This document shows, piece by piece, positions 13,639 to 21,470 of a stretch of DNA of 28,474 nt. How positions within the stretch are numbered: position 1 is the first letter of the stretch; every line of letters begins with the position of its first letter. A program made the translations under genes and the position numbers. This DNA comes from a virus. The notes under the pieces were generated by a model. That model had not been told where the DNA came from. It worked only from the letters and a program-made list of their open reading frames with translations, and ran no database searches. The DNA lies in IMG/VR virus record IMGVR_UViG_3300036790_000798, positions 1-28,474 of that record. The stretch is one strand, 5' to 3'.

Positions 13639-15146
13639 CGGAGCCTGAATTCACCGCAGGAATATCGAGCGGCGCGATCAGCATGGCGACGGAGGACGCG
13701 ACCGCCGACCCGACGGGCGGAGCGGCTCTCCCTGTCGTACAGACCGTATCCCTCGACCAGTTCCTTCCGATCCTCTTGCAGCTCCAAAGCACGCAGACAT
13801 TCCTGTCGTCTGCGCCGACATTCGTCCCGCAGACATTTCAAGATCAGATACAGTTTGTCTTTGACGGTGCGGACTATTACCTCTACCTCTATTTCAACAA
13901 TCAGTGGAACGCCCTCGCGACGACCGGTTCTACTCCTGTCACCCAGCTCGTCGCCGGAACAAACATATCGCTCTCTCCCTCAGGCGGAACCGGGATCGTC
14001 ACGATCTCCGCAACTTCCACTTCTGATGTCACATCCGTTTCGGGCTCGGGTTCGGGAATTTTAGTCACGCCGACGACCGGTGACGTCGTGGTTGAGAATA
14101 CCGGAGTAACGTCAATTGTCGCGGGAGCGAACATCTCCATATCCGGTGCGACTGGAGATGTGACAATCAGCGCGTCTTCAGGAGGCGCGGTCGGGTTCGG
14201 TGATGGCTCGGACGGAAGCGTCACTGTCTCCACTGACACGACGCTCACGCGGGACATGTTCTATGCCGACCTCACGATCAATACCGGCATAACCCTAAAC
14301 ACCGGCTCCTTCAGGATCTTCGTTTCAAACACCCTCACGAACAATGGAACGATTGCGAACAACGGCAGCAACGCTTCAGGAGTAACGGGTGGTTCGGCCG
14401 TCGCTTCTGGTTCTCTCATGGGAACTGTCGCCGGACAGAACGGCGCAGGCGGCACGACGATAGTAAATTCTGGTTCAGCCAATGGAACGGTAGGAGTCGC
14501 AGGATCAAGCGTCGCTAAGTCTATAGGTGCGGCAGGAACGGCCTCTGGAGCTTCAGGCGCGGGTAATATCGCTGGCAGCTCAGATACCGGACAATCCGGA
14601 GCTGCCGGAGGAAGTCAAACGGGAACCGTGTTCAATGTTCCGAGAGTTTTCACGGCGGCATATAACCTGTTCGACATTGAGCCTTCGGGGTTCGCCGTAT
14701 TCACTCTTTCGTCCGGCTCTGCTTCTGGTCCGAGCGGTGGGGTAGCAGCGGCTAATTTTGGCTCAGGGACGGCATCCGCTACCGCCGGATCAGGAGGTGG
14801 TTCAGGCTCTCCGGGGGGCATAGTGTGGATTGCCGCGGCAATTGTCGTGAACAACGGAATTATTGAATCTCTCGGTGGAAACGGAGGCAACGGAGGGAAT
14901 GCATCGGTAAGCGCTTCAGGGAGCCAACAAGCCGCCGGAGGTGGCGGCGGAGGTGGCGGAGCGGGGGCGGGTGGGGTTGTGATTCTCGTCTACACCAACC
15001 TCTCAGGGTCAGGTTCCGTAAGCGCGGCCGCAGGCACTCCGGGTAACGGTGGCCCCGGCGCGAACTTCGGATTCTCTACTGTCGGAGCAAATGGTTCCGC
15101 AGGCGCGACGGGAAACGCGGGAGTAACAATTTCTCTCTTGGTATAA
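13635..15146 (+). CDS. Glycine-rich tail fibre / adhesin
   Basis: A 503-residue protein overlapping the preceding stop (ATGA). After an N-terminal attachment-like segment (about residues 1-100, including FDGADYYLYLYFNNQWNALA) there are repeats of fibre type, VTQLVAGTNISLSPSGGTG and VTSIVAGANISISGATGDVT. A long Gly/Ser/Ala region then culminates near residue 440 in glycine runs (QQAAGGGGGGGGAGAGGVV). Such regions recall polyglycine-II sandwiches of T-even gp38-type receptor-binding tips and the glycine-rich adhesins of many environmental phages. It is probably the host-binding fibre or its tip. The low-complexity region makes family assignment uncertain. Confidence 0.78.
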   Translation: MTEPEFTAGISSGAISMATEDATADPTGGAALPVVQTVSLDQFLPILLQLQSTQTFLSSAPTFVPQTFQDQIQFVFDGADYYLYLYFNNQWNALATTGSTPVTQLVAGTNISLSPSGGTGIVTISATSTSDVTSVSGSGSGILVTPTTGDVVVENTGVTSIVAGANISISGATGDVTISASSGGAVGFGDGSDGSVTVSTDTTLTRDMFYADLTINTGITLNTGSFRIFVSNTLTNNGTIANNGSNASGVTGGSAVASGSLMGTVAGQNGAGGTTIVNSGSANGTVGVAGSSVAKSIGAAGTASGASGAGNIAGSSDTGQSGAAGGSQTGTVFNVPRVFTAAYNLFDIEPSGFAVFTLSSGSASGPSGGVAAANFGSGTASATAGSGGGSGSPGGIVWIAAAIVVNNGIIESLGGNGGNGGNASVSASGSQQAAGGGGGGGGAGAGGVVILVYTNLSGSGSVSAAAGTPGNGGPGANFGFSTVGANGSAGATGNAGVTISLLV

Positions 15147-15193
15147 CTTTCCACATCTAGACATTACAAATGAATCACCTACACTTCAATTAA

Positions 15194-15946
15194 ATGGAAC
15201 TGCAAGACGCCGAGCAGGCATTGTGCAAAGAACTCAACCTTGATTTCGCCGATGTCATAACGAACGGAACGAACACACTTTTTTCGCAAGCTGACATCGA
15301 CGGCTACATCAACAGCGCCGCCAAGCGCGCGTGGGACTACAAGCCGTGGACGTTCACTGAGGGAGTCGTCACTCTCACAGCCCCCGGATCACCAACCGCG
15401 TCCTATGATTATCCGGAGACATTCGAGGACGAAAGCATCTTCGTTGTCATCGTGAACGGCGTCGCATGGATAGGCCTCGGCAACGGCAAGCGCAATTTCG
15501 CCGAGTATATGAAATGGCTCTCGGACTATCCCACCGATACGTCGCTCATCTACACAGAATTTGCGCGGCAATATTACTTGAACCGGAACGCTTATTCCGG
15601 GGGACAGAGCTACAGCCTTTACGGTAAGCTCCGCTGTCCGACGCTCGAAGATGTAGATGACCTTCTCCCGTTCTCACCCGACACTGATGACGATGAGAAC
15701 TCCGGCAACCACGCGATCATCCTTCTCGCCTACGCGGATGCCCTCGCAAGCGACAAGAAAGGTAACACCGCCGGCGCGAAGGATCAGGAAGCGCGCGGCA
15801 TGATGTTGCTCGATACCGTGTGGGAGCCGATGGGCGAGCGCAAGGCTCAGAAGGCAGCCCAGCACCAGCCGTTCTTCAATGGACAAGACCTTTTCCCCAG
15901 CCGCCGCTCGACGCGGTTCGATACAACTCCCGGTAATTTTCCTTAG
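15194..15946 (+). CDS. Head-tail adaptor protein
   Basis: A 250-residue protein with the helical, acidic opening of podovirus adaptors (T7 gp11 / P22 gp4-like): QDAEQALCKELNLDFADVIT, then IDGYINSAAKRAWDYKPWTF. A small beta insertion follows (YDYPETFEDESIFVVIVNGV), then C-terminal helices (HAIILLAYADALASDKKGN). Adaptors attach below the portal and connect the nozzle. Assignment is from secondary-structure pattern, size and gene context, not from a unique motif. A seven-residue mini-frame ends exactly before the ATG. The leader TTCAATTAA has no Shine-Dalgarno sequence. Confidence 0.7.
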   Translation: MELQDAEQALCKELNLDFADVITNGTNTLFSQADIDGYINSAAKRAWDYKPWTFTEGVVTLTAPGSPTASYDYPETFEDESIFVVIVNGVAWIGLGNGKRNFAEYMKWLSDYPTDTSLIYTEFARQYYLNRNAYSGGQSYSLYGKLRCPTLEDVDDLLPFSPDTDDDENSGNHAIILLAYADALASDKKGNTAGAKDQEARGMMLLDTVWEPMGERKAQKAAQHQPFFNGQDLFPSRRSTRFDTTPGNFP

Positions 15947-15948
15947 AT

Positions 15949-16275
15949 ATGAGGCCTTCAAAATTCAAAAAATATTACAATAGGGATAGAGAACAACGGA
16001 GAATTAGAGGCCGATCATATAACGCACGGGTTCGAGCAATCATTATCGAATTACTTGGCGGTGAATGCGTAAGGTGTCATTTCACCGACCCGCGCGCTCT
16101 TCAAGTGGATCATGTCAATGGAGGAGGCTCTAAAGAAAGAAAAGCAACAACTAGAGGTTTTTACCATGTCATTCTAGAAAACCATCTGTCAAAGAAGACC
16201 CAATACCAATTGCTATGCGCAAACTGTAATTGGATAAAAAGGTTCGAAAATAATGAAACAGCATTGACTTCATAA
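15949..16275 (+). CDS. HNH endonuclease (inserted, AT-rich)
   Basis: A 108-residue free-standing HNH nuclease. Zinc ligands C40-x2-C43 and C90-x2-C93 flank the catalytic D54-H55 in LQVDHVNGGGSKER, and the second half is YQLLCANCNWIKRFE. HNH enzymes nick or cut DNA. Free-standing copies between phage structural genes are usually homing-type elements. The codons are far richer in A and T than those of adaptor and downstream genes, and the basic N-terminus (MRPSKFKKYYNRDREQRRIR) likely binds DNA. It starts 2 bases after the adaptor stop, interrupting an otherwise contiguous virion operon, which supports independent acquisition. Confidence 0.9.
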   Translation: MRPSKFKKYYNRDREQRRIRGRSYNARVRAIIIELLGGECVRCHFTDPRALQVDHVNGGGSKERKATTRGFYHVILENHLSKKTQYQLLCANCNWIKRFENNETALTS

Positions 16276-16280
16276 CATCC

Positions 16281-17294
16281 ATGCCCCCGCTCGCACCAGC
16301 ACCAATAGCTCCGCCCAACGTCGCGCCCGGTTCAAGCATTTCAACGATCACCGACGCGGTGACGGGGAATTCATATTCGCGGGACACTTCGGTTCCAAAC
16401 AGCACCTATCAGCTCGTACCGAAGACTCCAGCAGCACCCGTCGCAACTCCGGCGACTCCGTCCACGCCTGCCGTTCCAGCCGGAGGTGCTCCTGATTCCA
16501 GTACGAGCGCTGAAGATCAAGTAGCTCAGAGTCTTGGATATACGTCGTACGCGGATGCAGTCTCTAAACTCACGGGTGCACCAACGACTTCAGAGACCCA
16601 GCTTTATAACGACGCCTATTCGGCTGCCGGACTCGACGACCTCAACAATCAAATATTGTCCCGGCAAAATGATCTCGCCACTGCCCAGAATCAAATAGAC
16701 GACAACCCGTGGCTTGACGAATCTGACCGAGTAGGACGGGCCAAGACAGTCACTGATCTCGCGAACGCCGACATCAAGAATCTTCAGGACAACTACAGCA
16801 CCAAACTGAAATCGGTTGAAGACCTTGTCACGCGCGAGTCAGACGACAACAACGCGACAACCGCTTCAAATAAGGCGAAGCTCGCCACGCTGGAAGCACA
16901 GGCAAAGCAGGCAACGGCGGACCAAACCGCGGCCGCGAAGACCGCCGCGACTCCACCGAAGACTATCAAGGGTGCAAGTGGTGCCACGTACAAGTGGAAT
17001 CCCACGACTCAGACCTTCGATCAGATCCTTCCGGGCAAAGCTGCTGCCCCAAGCACCGCCTCATCGAAGGCACAGGAATCGGCCGCAGTTTCGAAAATCA
17101 CCAACGTCATCGAGGGAGTAATTTCTCAAGGGCAAGCAAAGGGCCAGAAGGACAGCTTCATCAGCCCGAACGATTGGGCGAATGCGCTCGCGGAATGGAC
17201 GGCAGCGGGTTACTCAACGGCGGATTTCGTAAAGAACTTTAAAGGCTATGCGAACACGAAAGATCCGACAAATCATTACGAAGGCTTGAACTGA
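16281..17294 (+). CDS. Probable internal / ejection protein 1
   Basis: A 337-residue protein with a Pro/Ala-rich disordered N-terminus (MPPLAPAPIAPPNVAPGSS), a helical coiled-coil core (about residues 110-215, LNNQILSRQNDLATAQNQID and KAKLATLEAQAKQATADQTA), and a C-terminal domain (SFISPNDWANALAEWTAAGY). Not recognised as a named family. Location after the adaptor and before two very large Ala-rich proteins matches the internal virion proteins that short-tailed phages inject with DNA. Its TGA shares one base with the next ATG (TGATG). Confidence 0.66.
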   Translation: MPPLAPAPIAPPNVAPGSSISTITDAVTGNSYSRDTSVPNSTYQLVPKTPAAPVATPATPSTPAVPAGGAPDSSTSAEDQVAQSLGYTSYADAVSKLTGAPTTSETQLYNDAYSAAGLDDLNNQILSRQNDLATAQNQIDDNPWLDESDRVGRAKTVTDLANADIKNLQDNYSTKLKSVEDLVTRESDDNNATTASNKAKLATLEAQAKQATADQTAAAKTAATPPKTIKGASGATYKWNPTTQTFDQILPGKAAAPSTASSKAQESAAVSKITNVIEGVISQGQAKGQKDSFISPNDWANALAEWTAAGYSTADFVKNFKGYANTKDPTNHYEGLN

Positions 17295-19390
17295 TGTCCA
17301 ATCCATTTGCCGGGGTTCTAACAGGAGGAAGCAAAGGGGCGCCGACTGCGGCTCCTTCTGTTGCTCCTTCCGGAAATGCCTTTGCGGGGATTTTGACTGG
17401 CAAAGCCCCCGTAGTTTCCAAGCCGGTCGCTAAACCCACCTCTGCTGCCCCTATAACGCCCGTAGCGCCGCTTTCCCCCGTAGCGCCGACTTCCGGAGCA
17501 GCTCCCGTTATTTCGCCTGCCACGACGCCAAACGCGTTCAAAGGGAGTTTAGGCGGAGGATATGGCGCGTCGAACGTCAAGGATCAATATTCCGGCAAAC
17601 CTCTCCTCACCTACGAGGACACGAGCACCCAGTCGAGCGATCTTCTTTCAAACCGCGTCGCGCCAAACTTTGATCCCACTATTCCGCAGAAAATCGATGC
17701 GAGTGTTTTGGAAAACGGCCGTATGCCGGAAGCCGCGAGCGAAGCGGTCAGGAAAGCGACCGGCGCGGAGCCGGACGAGCAACTTGACCACCTCATCTCG
17801 CTTGAACTCGGCGGATCGAATGACACCTCGAATCTGAATCCCGAAAAGCTGAAATCAGATGGCACGCAACCGTCGCTCGATCTTGAGAACTCGACCGCCA
17901 AGCAGGTTGCGAGCGGACAGATCAGCTACATCGACGGCCAGAAGATCATCGCGCGCTCGAAAGGTATCCAGCTTCCCGACGACAACGCCTTTTCGTCATC
18001 TCCGCATCCTCTTGCCAGTGCATACCCGAATCCCGCACCCAATCAGACGGGAACTCAATCCCAAACTGAGAAGCCGAATATGTTCGAGGGGCTTCTTACC
18101 GGAAAAACGACTTCAGGACAGCCCACGATACTCGCGAAGATGGGGAACTACGTAAAGGACGCATTCACAAATCCCGGTGCGACCTCGAAACCACTATTCA
18201 ACGAACTCGGCGGGAATGCCGTCGTGCATCCGATCCAGACCCTGAACACGATCGTTAGTAACGCGAAGCAAGGCATAGACGCGTCACTTGAGAATCTCGG
18301 ACAGAGCGGTATGGATCTGATCGCGCCCGGCCAGTCTGCATCGCAAAAGACCGCAAGCGTCCTCAACTTCCTCACGTCCGCCGCATCAACGCTCTTCTTA
18401 CCCGTCAGCGAGACATTCAATATTGCCTCGCAACTTCCGGTCATCAAACCTGCGGCCGACGCGACGGGTCTTATCTTCAACGCGACAGGCAAAGTCGGAG
18501 GCTTTGCCGCCGACAAACTTCTCTCAGCGCTTCCCATCTCCGCGACGGCCAAATCAAACCTTGCGTCCGCCGTTCACAGCGTCGGCACGCTCGCTGGCCA
18601 GATCATCCTCGGAGGACACATTTACGGCGCAGTGACAGGTCTCGCGGATGCGAAAGGTGGCATCACGCCGGAACAGGAACAGACGATCGTCACGGATGCC
18701 GAGGATAAGGCACAGCAGCTCAACAAGGCATCCATGCCCGATACACCGAAAGCGACGGCGGCTCCTGAGAAGACCGCCGCGCCCACTGAGGCAGAGGCTC
18801 CCGCCGCAACGGAGAAAACGCCGGAGGTCACACCCATCGAAGGCACCGGGCAGACGAAGACGAGCGGACTTGCGCAGGGTGTCGAATCAAAAGCGGTAGA
18901 GGAAAAACTTACGCGCGGGTTCGGTGATCTTCCAGAATACAAGACAGTGAACATGAAGGATCAGGCCGCGAAAGCTGTTGATCTCGTCTCGTCCGATTAC
19001 GACACCGCCAAGAATATCGCCATGGGTAAGCAGGCACCGCCGGAGGGCGTTCTTCCTGAAAGCGTCTTCGTGGCTGTGGAGAACAAGGCTCTTGAAGATG
19101 GGGACGTGAGCACGCTCCGCGATCTCGCTACCCAATCATCCCTCACGTCGGAGGCCACGACGATGGGCCAGCGAATCAGGACCCTCGCCGAGCGCGATGA
19201 TGCATCACCGGTTGAAGCGATCAAAGGCGTGCAGGATGCGCGCGAGCAGGCTGCCCTCAAGAAACTCGGCAAAGCTGGCGATCTTGAGAAAGCCAAAGGT
19301 GACATCGCTGATCAGATCAAAGGCGAGATAAAAAAGGCCGCGCCAAAGCTTCAGGACTGGAAATCCTTCGTCGATTCCATCAAATGCTAG
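17294..19390 (+). CDS. Large internal/ejection protein 2 with HNH-like motif
   Basis: A 698-residue protein. Residues 1-91 are low-complexity Pro/Ala with a recurring motif NxFxGxL (NPFAGVLTG at 3-11, NAFAGILTG at 28-36, NAFKGSLGG at 80-88), and a fourth copy, NMFEGLLTGK, near residue 262. Residues about 160-185 carry an HNH-type signature: D165-H166, LELGG, N180-L181. A hydrophobic helical region follows (about residues 355-450), then a charged Pro/Glu linker and a long helical tail ending DSIKC. Phage internal proteins forming a trans-envelope conduit have similar size and composition. It ends in TAG, and the next gene lies in the same frame 12 bases later with no other stop between. Confidence 0.7.
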   Translation: MSNPFAGVLTGGSKGAPTAAPSVAPSGNAFAGILTGKAPVVSKPVAKPTSAAPITPVAPLSPVAPTSGAAPVISPATTPNAFKGSLGGGYGASNVKDQYSGKPLLTYEDTSTQSSDLLSNRVAPNFDPTIPQKIDASVLENGRMPEAASEAVRKATGAEPDEQLDHLISLELGGSNDTSNLNPEKLKSDGTQPSLDLENSTAKQVASGQISYIDGQKIIARSKGIQLPDDNAFSSSPHPLASAYPNPAPNQTGTQSQTEKPNMFEGLLTGKTTSGQPTILAKMGNYVKDAFTNPGATSKPLFNELGGNAVVHPIQTLNTIVSNAKQGIDASLENLGQSGMDLIAPGQSASQKTASVLNFLTSAASTLFLPVSETFNIASQLPVIKPAADATGLIFNATGKVGGFAADKLLSALPISATAKSNLASAVHSVGTLAGQIILGGHIYGAVTGLADAKGGITPEQEQTIVTDAEDKAQQLNKASMPDTPKATAAPEKTAAPTEAEAPAATEKTPEVTPIEGTGQTKTSGLAQGVESKAVEEKLTRGFGDLPEYKTVNMKDQAAKAVDLVSSDYDTAKNIAMGKQAPPEGVLPESVFVAVENKALEDGDVSTLRDLATQSSLTSEATTMGQRIRTLAERDDASPVEAIKGVQDAREQAALKKLGKAGDLEKAKGDIADQIKGEIKKAAPKLQDWKSFVDSIKC

Positions 19391-19402
19391 TCAATTAAAC
19401 CG

Positions 19403-21127
19403 ATGTTCTGTCTTCCTCCGAACGAAACTCAAGAATTCCTCGACCGCATAAAATCCGGCGACTTGAACCCGGACAAACTGTCCGAAATGTCGAGCGACGA
19501 ACGGCGCGCGTATTTCGAGGGGTTCATGAGCAAGCCAAGCGCGGAGCAGACGAACGCTCAGTTCGAATCAAAACTCCTCCTCAAGAATCAGCAGCAGGGA
19601 ATTATCAATTGGGCGAGAAAAGTGTCCGGACTGTCGCCCGAAGCGCAGCGTGACATCATCGCGCGCGTGAACAAAATGGACGAGGTGCTGAACCCGAAGA
19701 CGCAGGACATGTTCCTCAAGGACCTCGCCGCGCATAAGCTGAACGCCACGGTCACGATGGAGGAAGCCGCAAAGATCTCCGATCTCGCCAAGCAATCGGC
19801 AAATGCCAAAGCCGCCCGCGATGAGAACCCAAGCAACGACAACATCCTGCAGTACGGCAAATCCAAGCAGTCCTTCGGCGACTATCTCGACTCCCTGAAG
19901 CCGAACCCGAATGGTGGAATAAAGAAAACGCTCATCGACATCGCGAACATCCCGAAATCCGCGCTCACGTCCATCCTTCACTTCTCCGCGATGGGTGCGC
20001 AGGGCTGGGGCATGGCGAGTACGCCGGAGTTCTGGAAAGGCACAGCCGAACAGTTCAAATATTTCGCGAGCGAAGATAGCTACAAGAACGCCGAAGCGAT
20101 GATCTCTGGCCACCCGGATTACGACATCGCAAAATCAGCAGGACTCTCCCTCACAAAGATCGACGGCACGTTGAACGACCGCGAAGAAGCCATCCAGTCG
20201 AGCTTGTTGCAGAGAGGAAGCGCGTGGCTGTCAAGCAAGCTAAAAACACCCGATCTCGTGCGCGCGTCGTCTCGCGCCTTTACCGGTTTCATGAACTACG
20301 TACGCTTCAATCGCTTTGAAGATCTGTTGAACGCCGCACGGACAAAGGGTGAGGACGTATCCAAAGGATCCGACGCCACGAAGGACATCGCGCGCGTCGT
20401 GAACACCTTCACGGGGAGGGGAAGCAAGATCTTCGGCCTTGATGTCGAACATAACCAGTCGCTCCTCAACACACTCTTTTTCTCGCCGCGCAAAATGGCC
20501 GGTTCATTCGACATGTTCAATCCCATAACCTATCTCGACCGCGATATGAGCCCCACAGCCCGCTCCGCGGCGATCCGGCAGCTCACCGGCAGTCTTTTCG
20601 TCACGGGTACGTTGCTCGGACTCGGCAAGCTCATTGGCGGACAGGTTGAGACGAACCCAACCGGCACGAATTTTGGAAAGATCAAAGTCGGCAACAGCAC
20701 AATCGACCTTACCGGCGGCAACGCATCCTACGTGCGATTGATCGCGCAGGTCATCTCTAATAAGGAGAAAAGTTCGACCGGCAAGACAACACAACTCGGC
20801 TCAGCGATCATGACGACAACGAAGACCGGAAAGACCGAGAAAACGCCATTCACCGCGCCAACGCGCCTCGACCAGTTCATCGAATATGGCCGGGACCATC
20901 TCGCGCCGGTCGTCTCGACACTCGTCGATTGGGCCGCAGGAAGCAACGTCGTCGGACAGCCGTTCAGTTGGAAGCAGGAGGCGTATCAGGAGTTCACACC
21001 GCTCGTCGGACAGGCATTCTACGACATGTACACCAATGACCGGCAGACCTTTGATAAAGTATGGCCGCTGATTCCTTCCATCTTCGGATACTCCACGAGC
21101 TCCGAAGCACCTGCGAAAAAGAAGTAG
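19403..21127 (+). CDS. Large internal/ejection protein 3 (LPD38-like)
   Basis: A 574-residue protein whose middle (KSALTSILHFSAMGAQGWGM; RFNRFEDLLNAARTKGEDVS; ARVVNTFTGRG, then NTLFFSPRKMAGSFDMFNP) resembles the C-terminal 'large polyvalent protein' LPD38-type region of giant phage internal proteins. The N-terminal part is charged and helical (FESKLLLKNQQQGIINWARK). A hydrophobic segment occurs at about residues 385-407 (LTGSLFVTGTLLGLGKLIGG). It is in the same frame as the upstream gene, so a 1277-residue readthrough product is possible. It may otherwise be translated from its own Shine-Dalgarno-less start (AATTAAACCG before ATG). It probably travels in the capsid and enters the host with DNA. 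Confidence 0.74.
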   Translation: MFCLPPNETQEFLDRIKSGDLNPDKLSEMSSDERRAYFEGFMSKPSAEQTNAQFESKLLLKNQQQGIINWARKVSGLSPEAQRDIIARVNKMDEVLNPKTQDMFLKDLAAHKLNATVTMEEAAKISDLAKQSANAKAARDENPSNDNILQYGKSKQSFGDYLDSLKPNPNGGIKKTLIDIANIPKSALTSILHFSAMGAQGWGMASTPEFWKGTAEQFKYFASEDSYKNAEAMISGHPDYDIAKSAGLSLTKIDGTLNDREEAIQSSLLQRGSAWLSSKLKTPDLVRASSRAFTGFMNYVRFNRFEDLLNAARTKGEDVSKGSDATKDIARVVNTFTGRGSKIFGLDVEHNQSLLNTLFFSPRKMAGSFDMFNPITYLDRDMSPTARSAAIRQLTGSLFVTGTLLGLGKLIGGQVETNPTGTNFGKIKVGNSTIDLTGGNASYVRLIAQVISNKEKSSTGKTTQLGSAIMTTTKTGKTEKTPFTAPTRLDQFIEYGRDHLAPVVSTLVDWAAGSNVVGQPFSWKQEAYQEFTPLVGQAFYDMYTNDRQTFDKVWPLIPSIFGYSTSSEAPAKKK

Positions 21128-21161
21128 ACAAGATACTCCACCGCCAGTGACACTGGTGAGT

Positions 21162-21365
21162 ATGAACGACCTTGTAGAAGCCATTGATGAGGAACTTGCA
21201 GTTCTTAAACAGGTAAGAGGACTCCTGACCGGCAATTCCGCCGGGCCAAAACCCGCCCGTCCAGCAGGGAAGAAGCGTCACATGAGCGCAGCAGCGCGTG
21301 CAAGCATCGCTGCGGCACAAAAGAGGCGCTGGGCCATATGGAAGAAAAACAAGGCAGCGAAGTAA
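21162..21365 (+). CDS. Small basic protein with H1-like C-terminus
   Basis: A 67-residue protein with an N-terminal acidic helix (MNDLVEAIDEELAVLKQVRG) and a lysine/alanine-rich C-terminus (RHMSAAARASIAAAQKRRWA). The C-terminal pattern is common in small nucleoid-associated proteins with histone H1-like tails. DNA binding is inferred from this. ATG at 21162 is preferred over the GTG at 21147, because GTGAGT directly before it is the only plausible ribosome-binding stretch. A strong terminator follows, making this the last gene of the virion operon. Confidence 0.7.
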   Translation: MNDLVEAIDEELAVLKQVRGLLTGNSAGPKPARPAGKKRHMSAAARASIAAAQKRRWAIWKKNKAAK

Positions 21366-21383
21366 AGCTCTTTTCTCGATGAC

Positions 21384-21413
21384 AAAAACACCGCCGTGCG
21401 GGCGGTGTTTTTT
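21384..21413 (+). terminator. Strong rho-independent terminator ending the virion operon
   Basis: AAAAACACCGCC (21384-21395) pairs perfectly with GGCGGTGTTTTT (21401-21412) around the 5-base loop GTGCG, followed by further T. The A-run on the left makes it potentially bidirectional. It separates the virion block from the peptidase and lysis genes. Confidence 0.92.
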
Positions 21414-21424
21414 ATGCAGTGAAG

Positions 21425-21433
21425 TTATCCCCA
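21425..21433 (+). repeat. DnaA-box-like word TTATCCCCA, copy 2
   Basis: Second exact copy, embedded in AAGTTATCCCCA, which is nearly shared with the copy at 26055 (AGTTATCCCCA in both). It lies in the gap between the terminator and the peptidase gene. Confidence 0.35.
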
Positions 21434-21470
21434 TCTGGACAATTCGCAGCAATCGCTCAGACTGAGGGAA

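Noticed and set aside
10924-15946. Tail assembly chaperone frameshift pair, tape measure or sheath genes
   Set aside because: No overlapping gene pair with a slippery site precedes a long coiled-coil tape measure. The set of genes fits a short tail better.
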